NCBI GenBank assembly: GCA_038230275.1
Contig: JBBRNO010000104.1
Location: 1-23,272 of the forward strand
From: JANXXV01 sp038230275
GTDB taxonomy: Bacteria > Acidobacteriota > Terriglobia > Bryobacterales > Bryobacteraceae
Length of the DNA stretch: 23,272 nt
Reading direction: 5' to 3'
Under the pieces are notes generated by a model, which worked only from the letters and a program-made list of their open reading frames with translations, ran no database searches and was not told where the DNA came from. Below, in pieces: positions 8,501-16,324 of this stretch (position 1 is the first letter of the stretch; every line of letters begins with the position of its first letter). A program made the translations under genes and the position numbers.

Positions 8501-9016
8501 CTGTTAGGCCACATGCCCACGGCATTGAACGCGGTAATTGGCAATTGGAGGGTTTCAGCCATTCACACCTATGTATCCGGCACGCCGTTGACGGTGAACT
8601 GCGGCCAGAACTTCTTCGGCGCCGGCAGCAATGGCCGTTGCAGCTATGCGCCTGGCGCATTGAACGGGTCGATCCCGCTGTTAAATCCGGACTGGACCAA
8701 GGCCAACGCGTTTACCGTGCCGTACCTCAACAAGGCCGCGTTCGTGCTCCCGGCCAACATGGTCTATGGCGACACGCCCCGCCGGATATCGTATCTGCGC
8801 ACCCCTTGGACCGTCCAAGAAGATGTGGCAGTCATCAAAGATTTCGCCGTTACCGAAAGGGTGAAGCTCGAAGTGAGGGCTTCGGCTTCCAACGTTTTGA
8901 ACCGCGTAACATTCGGCAGTCCCAATACGACCCAGAGCAGCTCTCAATTCGGCCTCTTCACCGGGCAAGGTAATGGACCTCGCAATGTCCAAATGGGAGC
9001 CAGATTCTCGTTCTAA
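5522..9016 (+). CDS. TonB-dependent receptor, Oar-like, with carboxypeptidase-regulatory-like N-terminal domain
   Basis: A large outer-membrane receptor of about 1160 residues. A hydrophobic signal peptide leads into a carboxypeptidase-regulatory-like beta domain (DRGTIRGTVTDESGASVPDA, through VDQTVDVTATTPLLE). A TonB plug follows (about residues 120-240, with EYGRTSNGVINWVTKSGTN), then a long beta barrel ending in FSF, a typical C-terminal outer-membrane signal. Start choice: CTG at 5522 sits seven bases after AGAAGGGG and yields the signal peptide n-region LKRYF. The first conventional start is GTG 5549, which has no Shine-Dalgarno and removes the basic n-region. An ATG at 5502 is in another frame and stops after seven codons. 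It is first in a long co-directional series under the divergent control region. In Acidobacteriota these receptors probably take up oligosaccharides or other large ligands. Confidence 0.92.
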   Translation: MKRYFTCFSVFLFVTILGISQDRGTIRGTVTDESGASVPDATVTTRNIGTGVQQTAQTNAEGTYTFLYMQVGDYTVTTEKVGFRKAEATGVRVDVATVADVNVKLSVGTVDQTVDVTATTPLLEVTGSNLGKVVSTKAISDLPLFISGGSVRSNLAFVILTPGVIGPANNPRIGGGLLDGQSEQLDGAESNSERRNDPAMNGVSVEGMEEFKVQSSGYSAEYGRTSNGVINWVTKSGTNAVHGSAFVFNRNEVFNARGFTFAASKRPIVRQWNPGGSLGGPIVIPRVFDGRNKAFFFFAYEKASTRNGQSTALANLPIAQWRNGDLRTNVDSTGKTIPLYDPFDANGKIIPNAADRPRMQCNGVLDVICPNRIDAIAKLNMALLPQPDDPNSITNNYRSRSYSTSRSGLPSIKLDYVFTDKHRVSFLYSHFFSPATPSINTFQGVPGSGFPSEQLVEYYRINDDYTITPNLLNHFTVGYNHRHIIEAPDYVSQAPADWARATYIPGTVTPLVAGTSSRYDVAGITWGNSVFTDSRQRTTNFKEQLAWLHGRHSVKFGMDYLRGIYRRLDYNNAYGSVSFSAAGTGNPNVGTSGSDFASFLLGAASGGGFRYPDDTAFFWPYYAWYVQDDIKVNQKFTLNIGLRYEIPVPKEERHHHNSNFCPTCPNAAAGGLLGAMVYAGVNGVPERFGETRFNAWGPRLALAYQLNSKTVIRAGGSIYYQPAREDGNADNGIQGFGGTFGSVGNALSNGISYFVKDGFTSFGPQIAALRPPISDPATLSANLINQSPFYFNPTAGRVPYFGDWNLTVERTVTAHSVFRASYHATIGNKLLSRQQSQNQLDPKYWSIYGTLLGQPVSTLLNTPSSLAILNANGFKVPFPAFNTGLQLQQALRPYPQYSGIGSDAGGQNDGHMTFHALETSFEHRFDRGLFVLFSYTFCKLISGSNGEDANRTSDGAVQNQYNRRLDKAVASQDTPHNIRLSYVYELPIGRGKALLGHMPTALNAVIGNWRVSAIHTYVSGTPLTVNCGQNFFGAGSNGRCSYAPGALNGSIPLLNPDWTKANAFTVPYLNKAAFVLPANMVYGDTPRRISYLRTPWTVQEDVAVIKDFAVTERVKLEVRASASNVLNRVTFGSPNTTQSSSQFGLFTGQGNGPRNVQMGARFSF

Positions 9017-9027
9017 GCAGTATTCAC

Positions 9028-10446
9028 ATGAAAAATCTCGACTCCACACGGCGGGACTTTCTCAACCGGTCGTCATTGGCCGCTGCGGCCCTTGCCGGCG
9101 TTCCGGGCGCGTCCGCAAAAAGCGCGAAAGCGATCAAGCCAGGCGTATCCGCGCGCTCGGCGTCCCGCGTGGTCGGCGCCAACGAGCGCATTCAGGTTGG
9201 AATGATCGGAATGGGTGGCATGGGAACCGTCCATCTCCAAGCTTTGATGAAACAGAGCGAGGACGAAAAGGACATCCAGATCTTTGCGGTCTCTGAAATC
9301 TATACGAAACGCAAGGAGCGGGCCAGGAACATCGCAAAACTCACCGATAAAGATGTCCACCACGACTACCGCGAACTGCTCGCGCGTAATGATGTGGACG
9401 CGGTGCTAATTGCCGCACCCGACCACTGGCACGGGCAGATGGCGCTGGACGCGTTGGCGGCAGGGAAGGATGTCTACCTCGAAAAGCCGATGACTCACAC
9501 CATCGACGAAGCGCGCGCGGTGGTGGACGCAGTGAAAAAGTATGACCGGATCCTGCAGGTCGGTAATCAGGGGCTCTCCGCGCCGAGCACGCACAAGCTG
9601 AAGGAGCTGATCGAGGGGGGCGAGATCGGGACAGTGCTGTGCGCACAGGCCACCTCAGCGCGCAACTCGCTGCTGGGCGAATGGAATTACCACGTCGACG
9701 CGGAAGGCACACCGGAAAACATCGATTGGAATCGCTGGCTCGGTTCGGCGCCGAAAAGGCCTTTCAACGCCGACCGTTACTTTCGATTTCGCAAGTATTG
9801 GGATTACTCGGGCGGGATCGCGACCGACCTGTTCTTTCACAGTCTGGGACCGATCCTCTATCCCATGGGTGCCCAATTCCCGACTCGCGTCAGTGCGTCC
9901 GGAGGTATCTACGTGCACAAGGATCGCGAGGTGCCCGATACCTACGCGACCACGATCGAATATCCAAATTTCTATATTGAAATGTCGGGTTCGATGGCAA
10001 ATGCCGGAATGGGCCAGTATCACCGGCAGGCGATTTATGGCCACAAAGGCACCCTGGTAGTCGAACGCAATCAGGTACTGTTGTATCCGGAAAGTTTCCC
10101 GGAGCTGCAACGCCGGACGCCAGGCGGACCAGGACCGGGGCGGCCAGCCACGCTGCAACCGAAAGTTTTCGAACTGCCTCCGTTAGGGCCTCAACGCGAT
10201 GCCCGCACGCCGCACACTACCAATTTTTTCAGTTGCGTCCGTTCGCGAAAACAGCCCAACGCACACGCCGAGATTGGGTACCAGATCATCACCGCGATTA
10301 AACTTGGCACCCAGTCTTACATGGAAGGCAAAACCAAGTTGTTTGACGCTCAGGCACAGCGGGTGGTGGAAAAGGCGCCCGTTCGTCCGATGTTTGAAGG
10401 CGACGGTAAGAATCATACTGTCGATGCCCAGGGAAACATCGCGTAG
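9028..10446 (+). CDS. Tat-exported Gfo/Idh/MocA family oxidoreductase
   Basis: A 472-residue protein with a twin-arginine signal at residues 8-30 (STRRDFLNRSSLAAAALAG). It has a Rossmann motif (GMIGMGGMGTVH, about 54-65), the loop APDHWHG and the canonical EKPM. A C-terminal Gfo/Idh domain contains NWHL-type sugar-binding equivalents such as DWNRWLGSAP. It is predicted to act in the periplasm as an NAD(P)-dependent sugar or glycoside oxidoreductase with tightly held cofactor. It starts 11 bases after the receptor stop, so the two are almost certainly co-transcribed. It differs clearly from the minus-strand Gfo/Idh protein (different signal, EKP rather than QKP, no long proline insert), so it is not a recent duplicate. 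The substrate is unknown. Confidence 0.93.
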   Translation: MKNLDSTRRDFLNRSSLAAAALAGVPGASAKSAKAIKPGVSARSASRVVGANERIQVGMIGMGGMGTVHLQALMKQSEDEKDIQIFAVSEIYTKRKERARNIAKLTDKDVHHDYRELLARNDVDAVLIAAPDHWHGQMALDALAAGKDVYLEKPMTHTIDEARAVVDAVKKYDRILQVGNQGLSAPSTHKLKELIEGGEIGTVLCAQATSARNSLLGEWNYHVDAEGTPENIDWNRWLGSAPKRPFNADRYFRFRKYWDYSGGIATDLFFHSLGPILYPMGAQFPTRVSASGGIYVHKDREVPDTYATTIEYPNFYIEMSGSMANAGMGQYHRQAIYGHKGTLVVERNQVLLYPESFPELQRRTPGGPGPGRPATLQPKVFELPPLGPQRDARTPHTTNFFSCVRSRKQPNAHAEIGYQIITAIKLGTQSYMEGKTKLFDAQAQRVVEKAPVRPMFEGDGKNHTVDAQGNIA

Positions 10447-10481
10447 CTTCCGCAACAAACAAGAATGGCAAGGAGACTTTG

Positions 10482-11597
10482 ATGAAACGAGTGTTGTTGG
10501 TCTTGTGCCTGTGTGGTCTGCCGGCCGCGGCGCAGCAGTACAAAATTGCCGTGGTCAGCATGTTGCACGCGCATGTCTGGCTGCATCTGGGAACCATGCT
10601 GAAAGGCGAGCAGATAAAGCTGGTCGGAGTGGCCGAGACCCGGCCGGAGCTGCTCGAGCGTGCTAAACGCACCGATCAGATTCCGCAGTCGCAGAATACG
10701 CGTCCGGGCGTACCCGAATCGTTGATCTTCGCCGACTGGAAGAAAATGATCGACGAGACCAAGCCGGATATCGTCTGGGCATTTACCCCAACCAATGGGC
10801 ACGTCGAGGTGGTCAGGTACTGCGCGCCGCGCGGCATTCATGTCATCGTTGAAAAACCCTTAGCCGCGACATTGAAGGAAGCTCTCGAGATCCAGGAACT
10901 CGCAAACAAGCACAAAATTCTGGTCATGACCAACTACGGCTCTACGTGGCAAGCCGCTAACTATGCGGCGAAAGCTGCCGTGGACGCCGGTGAGATCGGC
11001 CTGGTGTGGCGCCTGCATGGCGTTCAAGGCCACAATGGCCCGGGAGATCCCAGAACCTCTTCGTTCGCGGCATGGCTGGCCGATCCAGTCCAGAACGGCG
11101 GGGGCGCGATGATGGATTTCGGCTGCTACCTGGTCAACTGGAGTCTGCAGTTGAAGGGCCGGCCGGAGACGGTCTACGCCACGGCAAATCACATGAAACC
11201 GGACGTGTTTCCCAATGTGGAAGACAATGCGATCATCATCATGAATTACAAAGACGGCGTAGCGCTTCTGGAGGCCAGTTGGGACTTGCCTCCGGCCCAA
11301 CGTGCCGGCAACGAGATCTACGGTATGAAAGGCAGTATTGTCGGTAGGGAGATCCGGAAAGCGGGCGCGGCGCGAGCAGCCCGTGGGGCCCAACAACCAG
11401 GAGATTCTCTTGCGGTGACCCCTCTTCCACCGGAGCGATCCGAGCCAATCGCCTACATGGTGGATCGCATCAAAACCAAGCGGCCGCTGGATGGACCGTC
11501 GGCGCTCGATCTGAATGTATCGGTTCAAGAAGTGCTGGAAGCCGCCAAGATGTCGGTAAAAACCGGCCAGGCGATCCCACTTCCGTTCAAACAGTAG
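10482..11597 (+). CDS. Gfo/Idh/MocA family oxidoreductase with Sec-type signal peptide
   Basis: A 371-residue protein. The start is ATG 10482, six bases after AAGGAG; the TTG one codon earlier is less likely. The N-terminus MKRVLLVLCLCGLPAAAQQ is a Sec-type signal peptide with an AAA-Q cleavage site, unlike the Tat signals of the other two Gfo/Idh proteins here. After it come a divergent Rossmann segment (KIAVVSMLHAHVW, lacking the GxGxxG glycines), FTPTNGH and EKPL, then the Gfo/Idh C-terminal domain with PRTSSFAAWLADP and GGGAMMDFGCYLVNW. The weak dinucleotide motif plus Sec export raises the possibility that it binds NAD(P) differently or works with another protein. It is the third gene of the plus-strand series, 35 bases after its neighbour. 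Confidence 0.9.
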   Translation: MKRVLLVLCLCGLPAAAQQYKIAVVSMLHAHVWLHLGTMLKGEQIKLVGVAETRPELLERAKRTDQIPQSQNTRPGVPESLIFADWKKMIDETKPDIVWAFTPTNGHVEVVRYCAPRGIHVIVEKPLAATLKEALEIQELANKHKILVMTNYGSTWQAANYAAKAAVDAGEIGLVWRLHGVQGHNGPGDPRTSSFAAWLADPVQNGGGAMMDFGCYLVNWSLQLKGRPETVYATANHMKPDVFPNVEDNAIIIMNYKDGVALLEASWDLPPAQRAGNEIYGMKGSIVGREIRKAGAARAARGAQQPGDSLAVTPLPPERSEPIAYMVDRIKTKRPLDGPSALDLNVSVQEVLEAAKMSVKTGQAIPLPFKQ

Positions 11598-11615
11598 GAC
11601 GACTCTGACGACAAC

Positions 11616-12299
11616 ATGAACTACACATACTTGCAATTGGCGAAGATGATCGATCATTCGCTTCTGAATCCGGTGCTCACTGACCGGGAGCTAGAGGACG
11701 GCTGCCGGCTCGCACGTGCTTACGATGTGGCCTCTGTCTGTATCAAGCCGTATTACACAAAGAGATGCGCGGAACTGTTGGCCGGGAGCACAGTCGCTGC
11801 CAGCACGGTGATCGGGTTTCCGCACGGGGGCAACCTGACGTCGATCAAAGTGGCGGAGGCCAAACAGGCGCTTGACGACGGTGGCACCGAGCTCGACATG
11901 GTCGTGAACATCGGTAAGGTGCTGAGCGAGGATTGGGCTTTCGTCCAAACAGACCTTCGAGCAGTGGTCGAGACAACCCACGCGGGCGGCGGCCTGGTGA
12001 AAGTAATTTTTGAGAACTGCTATCTGCAGGACAGTCACAAAATTCGGCTGTGCGAGATCTGTGCCGAGGTGGGCGCGGATTTCGTTAAGACTTCCACGGG
12101 CTATGGGACTGGAGGCGCGACGCATGAGGATCTCAAGCTGATGCGCAAACATTCGCCTCCACAGATTAAGGTCAAAGCGGCAGGCGGAGTCCGCACGCTG
12201 GACAATCTCCTGGAAGTGCGGGCGATCGGCGTAGCAAGATCGGGCGCTACGCAGACGGCTGCCATGCTCGATGAGTGTCGGCGGCGGCTGGCCGCCTGA
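11616..12299 (+). CDS. deoC: Deoxyribose-phosphate aldolase family protein (DeoC)
   Basis: A 227-residue cytoplasmic TIM-barrel aldolase of normal DeoC length. The catalytic set is present: D94 in TELDMVVNIG, the Schiff-base lysine K158 in FVKTSTGYG, and the second lysine K187 in KVKAAGGVRT. The K158-K187 distance of 29 equals that in short bacterial DeoC enzymes. The family reaction is reversible cleavage of 2-deoxyribose-5-phosphate to acetaldehyde and glyceraldehyde-3-phosphate. No other nucleoside-catabolism gene (deoA, deoB, deoD) is present. Its place among sugar oxidoreductases suggests it may cleave a different phosphorylated sugar, perhaps the ROK kinase product; this is inference. 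It lies 18 bases after the Gfo/Idh gene, with only a weak ribosome-binding site. Confidence 0.93.
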   Translation: MNYTYLQLAKMIDHSLLNPVLTDRELEDGCRLARAYDVASVCIKPYYTKRCAELLAGSTVAASTVIGFPHGGNLTSIKVAEAKQALDDGGTELDMVVNIGKVLSEDWAFVQTDLRAVVETTHAGGGLVKVIFENCYLQDSHKIRLCEICAEVGADFVKTSTGYGTGGATHEDLKLMRKHSPPQIKVKAAGGVRTLDNLLEVRAIGVARSGATQTAAMLDECRRRLAA

Positions 12300-12330
12300 T
12301 GGCGGTAGAGGGATCGATGAGGTCGGCAGA

Positions 12331-14328
12331 ATGAATACCTGGTTGAAGCTTCTGGCGTTGATGGTGGCGGGAATTGGTTGCGTGGTAGTGCGGTCCATTC
12401 CCAGTTCCGCTGCCGAGCCGGACAGCCCGGCGCCGCGGGAACTGATCTTCGCGCCGCTCAAAATTGATGGCCCGGTACACGATCCAGCGAAGCACACCTA
12501 CTGGTTCGGACCCTTCGTGGAATGTGCGTCGGTTCTGGACATTGACGGTGACGGCAAGCTCGACATCGCGGCCGGACGCAACTATTACCTCGCGCCCACC
12601 TGGCAAAAGCATTCCGGCTATCGCGACGGCGCCGAAACCAACGGTCCTGATATCGACGACAACTATGAAGGGACCATGGATGTCAACAACGATGGACGTC
12701 CGGACGTTCTCAGCTCGGGATGGATGCGCAGGCAGGGTATCTGGTGGTATGAAAACCCCGGCAAGGCCGGATCGAAGTGGAACTCACATGCGCTGCATGA
12801 AGCCGATGGGCTGGAAGGAATGGTGATCGGGAATCTTTCCGGGCATGGCGGGAAGGATGTCCTGGTGAACTATTTCGCGAAAAAACCAGGCCGCAGCCTG
12901 ATTTGGTTTGAGCACGCGGACCAGGCTCCCTGGTTCAAGCAGCACGTGCTCGGAGCGGAAGGCGTTGGCGTCGGTCATGGTAGCGGCATCGGGGACATCA
13001 ACGGCGATGGCCGCAACGATGTGGTCACAACCAACGGCTGGTTCGAAGCTCCAGCCCATCCCGCCACGGATCAATGGATTTGGCATCCCGACTATCAATT
13101 CACAGCGTTCGGAGCGGAGGGCCGGCCCGGTGGAGCAGGACTGCCTATCCTGATCACTGATGTGAACGGCGATGGCCTGAACGACATCATCATGGGCTCG
13201 GATCATGGTTATGGCTTGGCTTGGTTTGAACAAAAGATGGAGCGTGGCAAGCGGAGCTTCGTCAAGCATTGGATCGAAACCGACTTTCCCACTTTTCACA
13301 CCATGGCATTGGCTGATCTGGATGGGGACGGCAAGCCGGAACTGATCACCGGCAAGCAACTGCTCGCGCATAATGGCGCGGATACCGGCGCGTATGAACC
13401 GGTGTCCGTCTTCTACTACAAATTCGACAAGGGGCGTTTTGAGCGTCACACCATCTCTCATAGCTATCTCACGCCGTACTTCGGGAAAGACAGCGACAAG
13501 AACCCGCCGCCCGTGGACGTGGTGGGCTTGGGCATGAAATTTCAGGTGGCCGATATGGACGGTGATGGCAGGCCGGACATTGTCATTCCGTGCAAAACGG
13601 GTCTGTACATTTTCTTCAACAAGGGCTATCCGGCGCGGACTCGCGGAACAAACTATCTACCGGACCGGAATACCTATCCTTCGCACCAGGAATGGGCAGC
13701 TCCGAGGAATGCGCCCTCGACCAATGGGGATGGATTCGTGACACTCTTCAACGGCAAAGACCTGACCGGTTGGCAACCGGCTATCAATTGGACCGTCGAA
13801 GACGGCGTGATCGCACTCAAGGACCGCACGGACCACCAGGAACACAATGACAATTATTTGTGGACAGAGAAGACTTATGGCGACTTCGTGCTGGATTTGG
13901 AATTCAAGGTGACTCAGGGGACCAATAGCGGAGTGTATGTGCGAGCCTCAAACCCAAAGGATCCCGTACAAACCGGAATCGAAATCCAAGTCGCCAGCCT
14001 CAATCCCAACCGGCCATTGGGGAAGGGAAGCGTGGGCGGAATATACGACCTGGTCGCGCCCAAGATGAATGCCCTCAAGCCCGATGACTGGAACCATTAC
14101 ACGATCACCTGCAAGGGCCCCCAGATCTCCGTTGTGTTGAACGGGCAACTGGTGAGCGAAGCGAACTTGGACCAGTGGACCGAAGCGCATAAGAGCCCGG
14201 ACGGGTCCGTGAATAAATACGACAAAGCGCTCAAAGATTTCGCGCGGCGAGGATTCGTCGGCTTGCAGGACCACGGAAGTCCCGTGTGGTACCGCAACAT
14301 TCGCATCCATCCGCTGGACACAAAATGA
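12331..14328 (+). CDS. Secreted FG-GAP/VCBS beta-propeller fused to a DUF1080 (3-keto-glycoside hydrolase-like) domain
   Basis: 665 residues from ATG 12331, chosen because a signal peptide (MNTWLKLLALMVAGIG, cleavage near SSAAEP) follows directly. The frame stays open upstream but would overlap deoC. Residues 65-450 hold six FG-GAP/VCBS Asp-rich calcium loops, at about 70 (DIDGDGKLD), 116 (DVNNDGRPD), 223 (DINGDGRND), 276 (DVNGDGLND), 328 (DLDGDGKPE) and 408 (DMDGDGRPD), as in a beta-propeller. From about 468 to the end is a DUF1080 domain (GFVTLFNGKDLTGW, then TNSGVYVRA, DDWNHYTITCKG and WYRNIRIHPL). That concanavalin-like family includes hydrolases of 3-keto-disaccharides and 3-keto-glucosides. 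The pairing suggests a secreted glycan-binding hydrolase acting after the Gfo/Idh oxidation step. It lies 31 bases after deoC and overlaps the next gene by four bases (ATGA). Confidence 0.9.
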   Translation: MNTWLKLLALMVAGIGCVVVRSIPSSAAEPDSPAPRELIFAPLKIDGPVHDPAKHTYWFGPFVECASVLDIDGDGKLDIAAGRNYYLAPTWQKHSGYRDGAETNGPDIDDNYEGTMDVNNDGRPDVLSSGWMRRQGIWWYENPGKAGSKWNSHALHEADGLEGMVIGNLSGHGGKDVLVNYFAKKPGRSLIWFEHADQAPWFKQHVLGAEGVGVGHGSGIGDINGDGRNDVVTTNGWFEAPAHPATDQWIWHPDYQFTAFGAEGRPGGAGLPILITDVNGDGLNDIIMGSDHGYGLAWFEQKMERGKRSFVKHWIETDFPTFHTMALADLDGDGKPELITGKQLLAHNGADTGAYEPVSVFYYKFDKGRFERHTISHSYLTPYFGKDSDKNPPPVDVVGLGMKFQVADMDGDGRPDIVIPCKTGLYIFFNKGYPARTRGTNYLPDRNTYPSHQEWAAPRNAPSTNGDGFVTLFNGKDLTGWQPAINWTVEDGVIALKDRTDHQEHNDNYLWTEKTYGDFVLDLEFKVTQGTNSGVYVRASNPKDPVQTGIEIQVASLNPNRPLGKGSVGGIYDLVAPKMNALKPDDWNHYTITCKGPQISVVLNGQLVSEANLDQWTEAHKSPDGSVNKYDKALKDFARRGFVGLQDHGSPVWYRNIRIHPLDTK

Positions 14329-14768
14329 AGGTCCCTCTTTACGCTTTTACGATTTTCCTCGGAGTGATTCTGGCCGTCCACCTGGCCATGAACGGAAGGG
14401 TCGGGAGCGCCATCAACAATCCGCGCGTCGGGAATGCCGTGTTCTGGTGCATCGGCGCGTTGGGCGCTGTCCTCATCGGTCTCACCGGTTGGCAAAGCGG
14501 CGCACTGAGTCCGATCAAACAGGTTCATCCTGTGTTGCTGACGGCCGGGCTGATGGGCGCGTGCCTGGTCTTTGCAATCGCCTGGTTGATACCTCAGGTG
14601 GGCGCGGGATCGGTGATGATCACGCTTATCGCAGGACAGGTAATCGGGGGATTGATCCTGTCGCACTATGGCTGGCTAGCCTCGCCAGTGCAGCCGCTTA
14701 CACTGACGAAGATCGCTGGGGTGATCATCATGATCGGCGGTGTGGTCCTGGCAACATACAGCAAGTGA
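14325..14768 (+). CDS. Small DMT-superfamily membrane protein, YdcZ/DUF606 family
   Basis: 147 residues, almost entirely hydrophobic, with about five membrane segments (for example YAFTIFLGVILAVHLAM near the N-terminus and IAGVIIMIGGVVLATY at the C-terminus). The conserved DUF606 pattern includes AMNGRVG, GQVIGGLILSHYGW and the glycine-rich final helix. Its length fits the family (about 140-150). YdcZ proteins are half-size drug/metabolite-transporter relatives thought to pair or dimerise for export or import; substrates are mostly unknown. The ATG overlaps the stop of the DUF1080 gene (ATGA), so the two are translationally coupled. A transporter for a breakdown product of the locus is a reasonable guess, not shown by the sequence. 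Confidence 0.88.
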   Translation: MKVPLYAFTIFLGVILAVHLAMNGRVGSAINNPRVGNAVFWCIGALGAVLIGLTGWQSGALSPIKQVHPVLLTAGLMGACLVFAIAWLIPQVGAGSVMITLIAGQVIGGLILSHYGWLASPVQPLTLTKIAGVIIMIGGVVLATYSK

Positions 14769-14779
14769 AAGGAGCGGGA

Positions 14780-16030
14780 ATGGCTGGTTTTTCGTGGCGA
14801 GTGTGGTTGTGCCTGATAGTGATTTGCAATTTGGCTGGTGAAGCCGCGGAGTCCGGCGCCTATTTCCCTCCGCCTGATAAAGACGGCGGCTGGCGAGCTT
14901 TAACTAGTGCCGGAGACATTCGCAAGCTCGCGGGAATGGATCTCAGCCGGCTGGATCAGGCTTTCGAGTTTGAAAAAGAAACCAGTCAGCATGGCGGCCT
15001 GGTGGTGGTTCGCCACGGCTATCTGGTCTACGAGAAGTACTTCGGCAAGGGAAACCGCGAAGCACATCCCGACATGGCTTCGATTGGGAAAGCGTTTACC
15101 AGTATTTCCTGCGGGATCATGTTGAAGGAAAAGCACGACCAGATTCCCGATGGGCTCGAGACCAAGGTGTTCACGGAAAAATACCTGCCCGAAGCCTTTC
15201 CGTTGAGCGATCCATTGAAAGCCGACATCAAACTCGGCCAGCTTCTCTCGATGAGTTCGGGGATGCATGGAGAAGGTGGCAATCCGGGCATCGTGAATGG
15301 CGTTAATCAGAAATTAGAACCCGTACCGCGTCCCGCGCAACCGTTGGACCAGGACAGCAGTGCGCTCCGGACCGCCATGTGGACCAAACCAGGCGAGGGC
15401 TATTCGTATGCCTCGGCATCACCGCATGTGGCCTCGATTGTTCTTCGCCATTTAACCGGCATGGAAATGCAGCAATACATCCAGGAGAAGCTGGCCGGCC
15501 CGATGGGTTTTGGACCTTGGGGCTACGCGCTGCACCGCAATGGAACAACGCTTCCGCATACCCCTGGCGGTGGCAGCATCGCGCTACGGGCCACCGATAC
15601 CGTCCGTTTGCCGTATCTTTTGCTGAACAAGGGCAAGTGGGGCAACCGGCAACTGGTCCCGGCCGATTACGTCGCTATGTGCGGCAAACCGTCTCCGCAC
15701 AATCCGCACTCGCCGATGGGCTTCATGTTCGAAGTGAATGCCGACGGACACGTCTTCGGCGCGCCGCGCGATGCCTTCTTTAAGTCGGGCGCGGGCGGAT
15801 CGGGCATTTATGTAGTTCCTTCGCTGGATCTTGTTTTGTACAAAATGGCTGGGAGCGATGGTCAGTTTAATCCGGACCTTACCGGTCTGCCGCTGACTTA
15901 CGAAGTGGACCACTCCCGCGACAACTGGAAGCCTCTGCCTCACGATCAATTTCACGATGGGCCCGTGGGCGGAGACGACGCGGTCCGCAGGCTGCTGGAA
16001 ATGGTTGTAGCGGCCGTGGTTCCGCAGTGA
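14780..16030 (+). CDS. Exported serine hydrolase, beta-lactamase/penicillin-binding-protein fold (class C type)
   Basis: 416 residues from ATG 14780, five bases after AAAGGAG. A Sec signal peptide (MAGFSWRVWLCLIVICNLAGEAAES) precedes the hydrolase domain. The nucleophile motif SxxK is S101-I-G-K104 (preceded by HPDMA). The second motif is Y210-A-S212 where many relatives have YxN. The Gly-rich third region reads HTPGGGSIALRATD, and GAGGSGIYVVPSLDLVLY closes the fold. Such secreted enzymes can be esterases, peptidases or transpeptidase-like; true beta-lactamase action is unlikely from this motif set. In this locus it may deacylate a sugar ester, but the sequence does not show that. It lies 11 bases after the YdcZ gene and is followed immediately by the DUF1549 gene. 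Confidence 0.9.
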   Translation: MAGFSWRVWLCLIVICNLAGEAAESGAYFPPPDKDGGWRALTSAGDIRKLAGMDLSRLDQAFEFEKETSQHGGLVVVRHGYLVYEKYFGKGNREAHPDMASIGKAFTSISCGIMLKEKHDQIPDGLETKVFTEKYLPEAFPLSDPLKADIKLGQLLSMSSGMHGEGGNPGIVNGVNQKLEPVPRPAQPLDQDSSALRTAMWTKPGEGYSYASASPHVASIVLRHLTGMEMQQYIQEKLAGPMGFGPWGYALHRNGTTLPHTPGGGSIALRATDTVRLPYLLLNKGKWGNRQLVPADYVAMCGKPSPHNPHSPMGFMFEVNADGHVFGAPRDAFFKSGAGGSGIYVVPSLDLVLYKMAGSDGQFNPDLTGLPLTYEVDHSRDNWKPLPHDQFHDGPVGGDDAVRRLLEMVVAAVVPQ

Positions 16031-16089
16031 ATTTCCCCATATTTTCGAAGCATTCTGTGATAAAATTGAAACGACTGCCCCGCCTCCCG

Positions 16090-16324
16090 ATGCGCCTCAT
16101 CTGGCCTGTTGTTTTGCTTTTGCCGTGGTCCTTTCTGCGAGCCGATACCACCCCGAAGGAAACCGCTCCGAAAGACCCGGTGAAGGAGCAATTCGCGAAG
16201 AGGGCTGCGCGCCTCTGGTCCCTACAGCCTGTCATCCGCCCGGCGATCCATCCCGGTTGCCGTCACCACCTCAACCAATCCGATCGACGCCTTCATTACG
16301 GCGGATTACAAGGCAAAAGGTCTC
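16090..16324 (+). pseudogene. Out-of-frame N-terminus (signal peptide) of the DUF1549/DUF1553 protein
   Basis: A signal-peptide-like start, MRLIWPVVLLLPWSFLRADT at 16090, leads into KEQFAKRAARLWSLQPVIRP, the usual beginning of DUF1549 proteins. At about 16249-16253 one extra base throws the frame off; the correct continuation TSTNPIDAFITADYKAKG reads one base over. An alternative start, GTG 16027, overlaps the previous stop as GTGA. Removing one base would rebuild a full-length exported protein of about 735 residues, so this is either a recent mutation or a sequencing error. Confidence 0.75.

Noticed and set aside
11691..12497. Minus-strand open frame of 268 codons opposite deoC
   Set aside because: It is antisense to an aldolase with all catalytic residues intact; codon structure explains the open frame.
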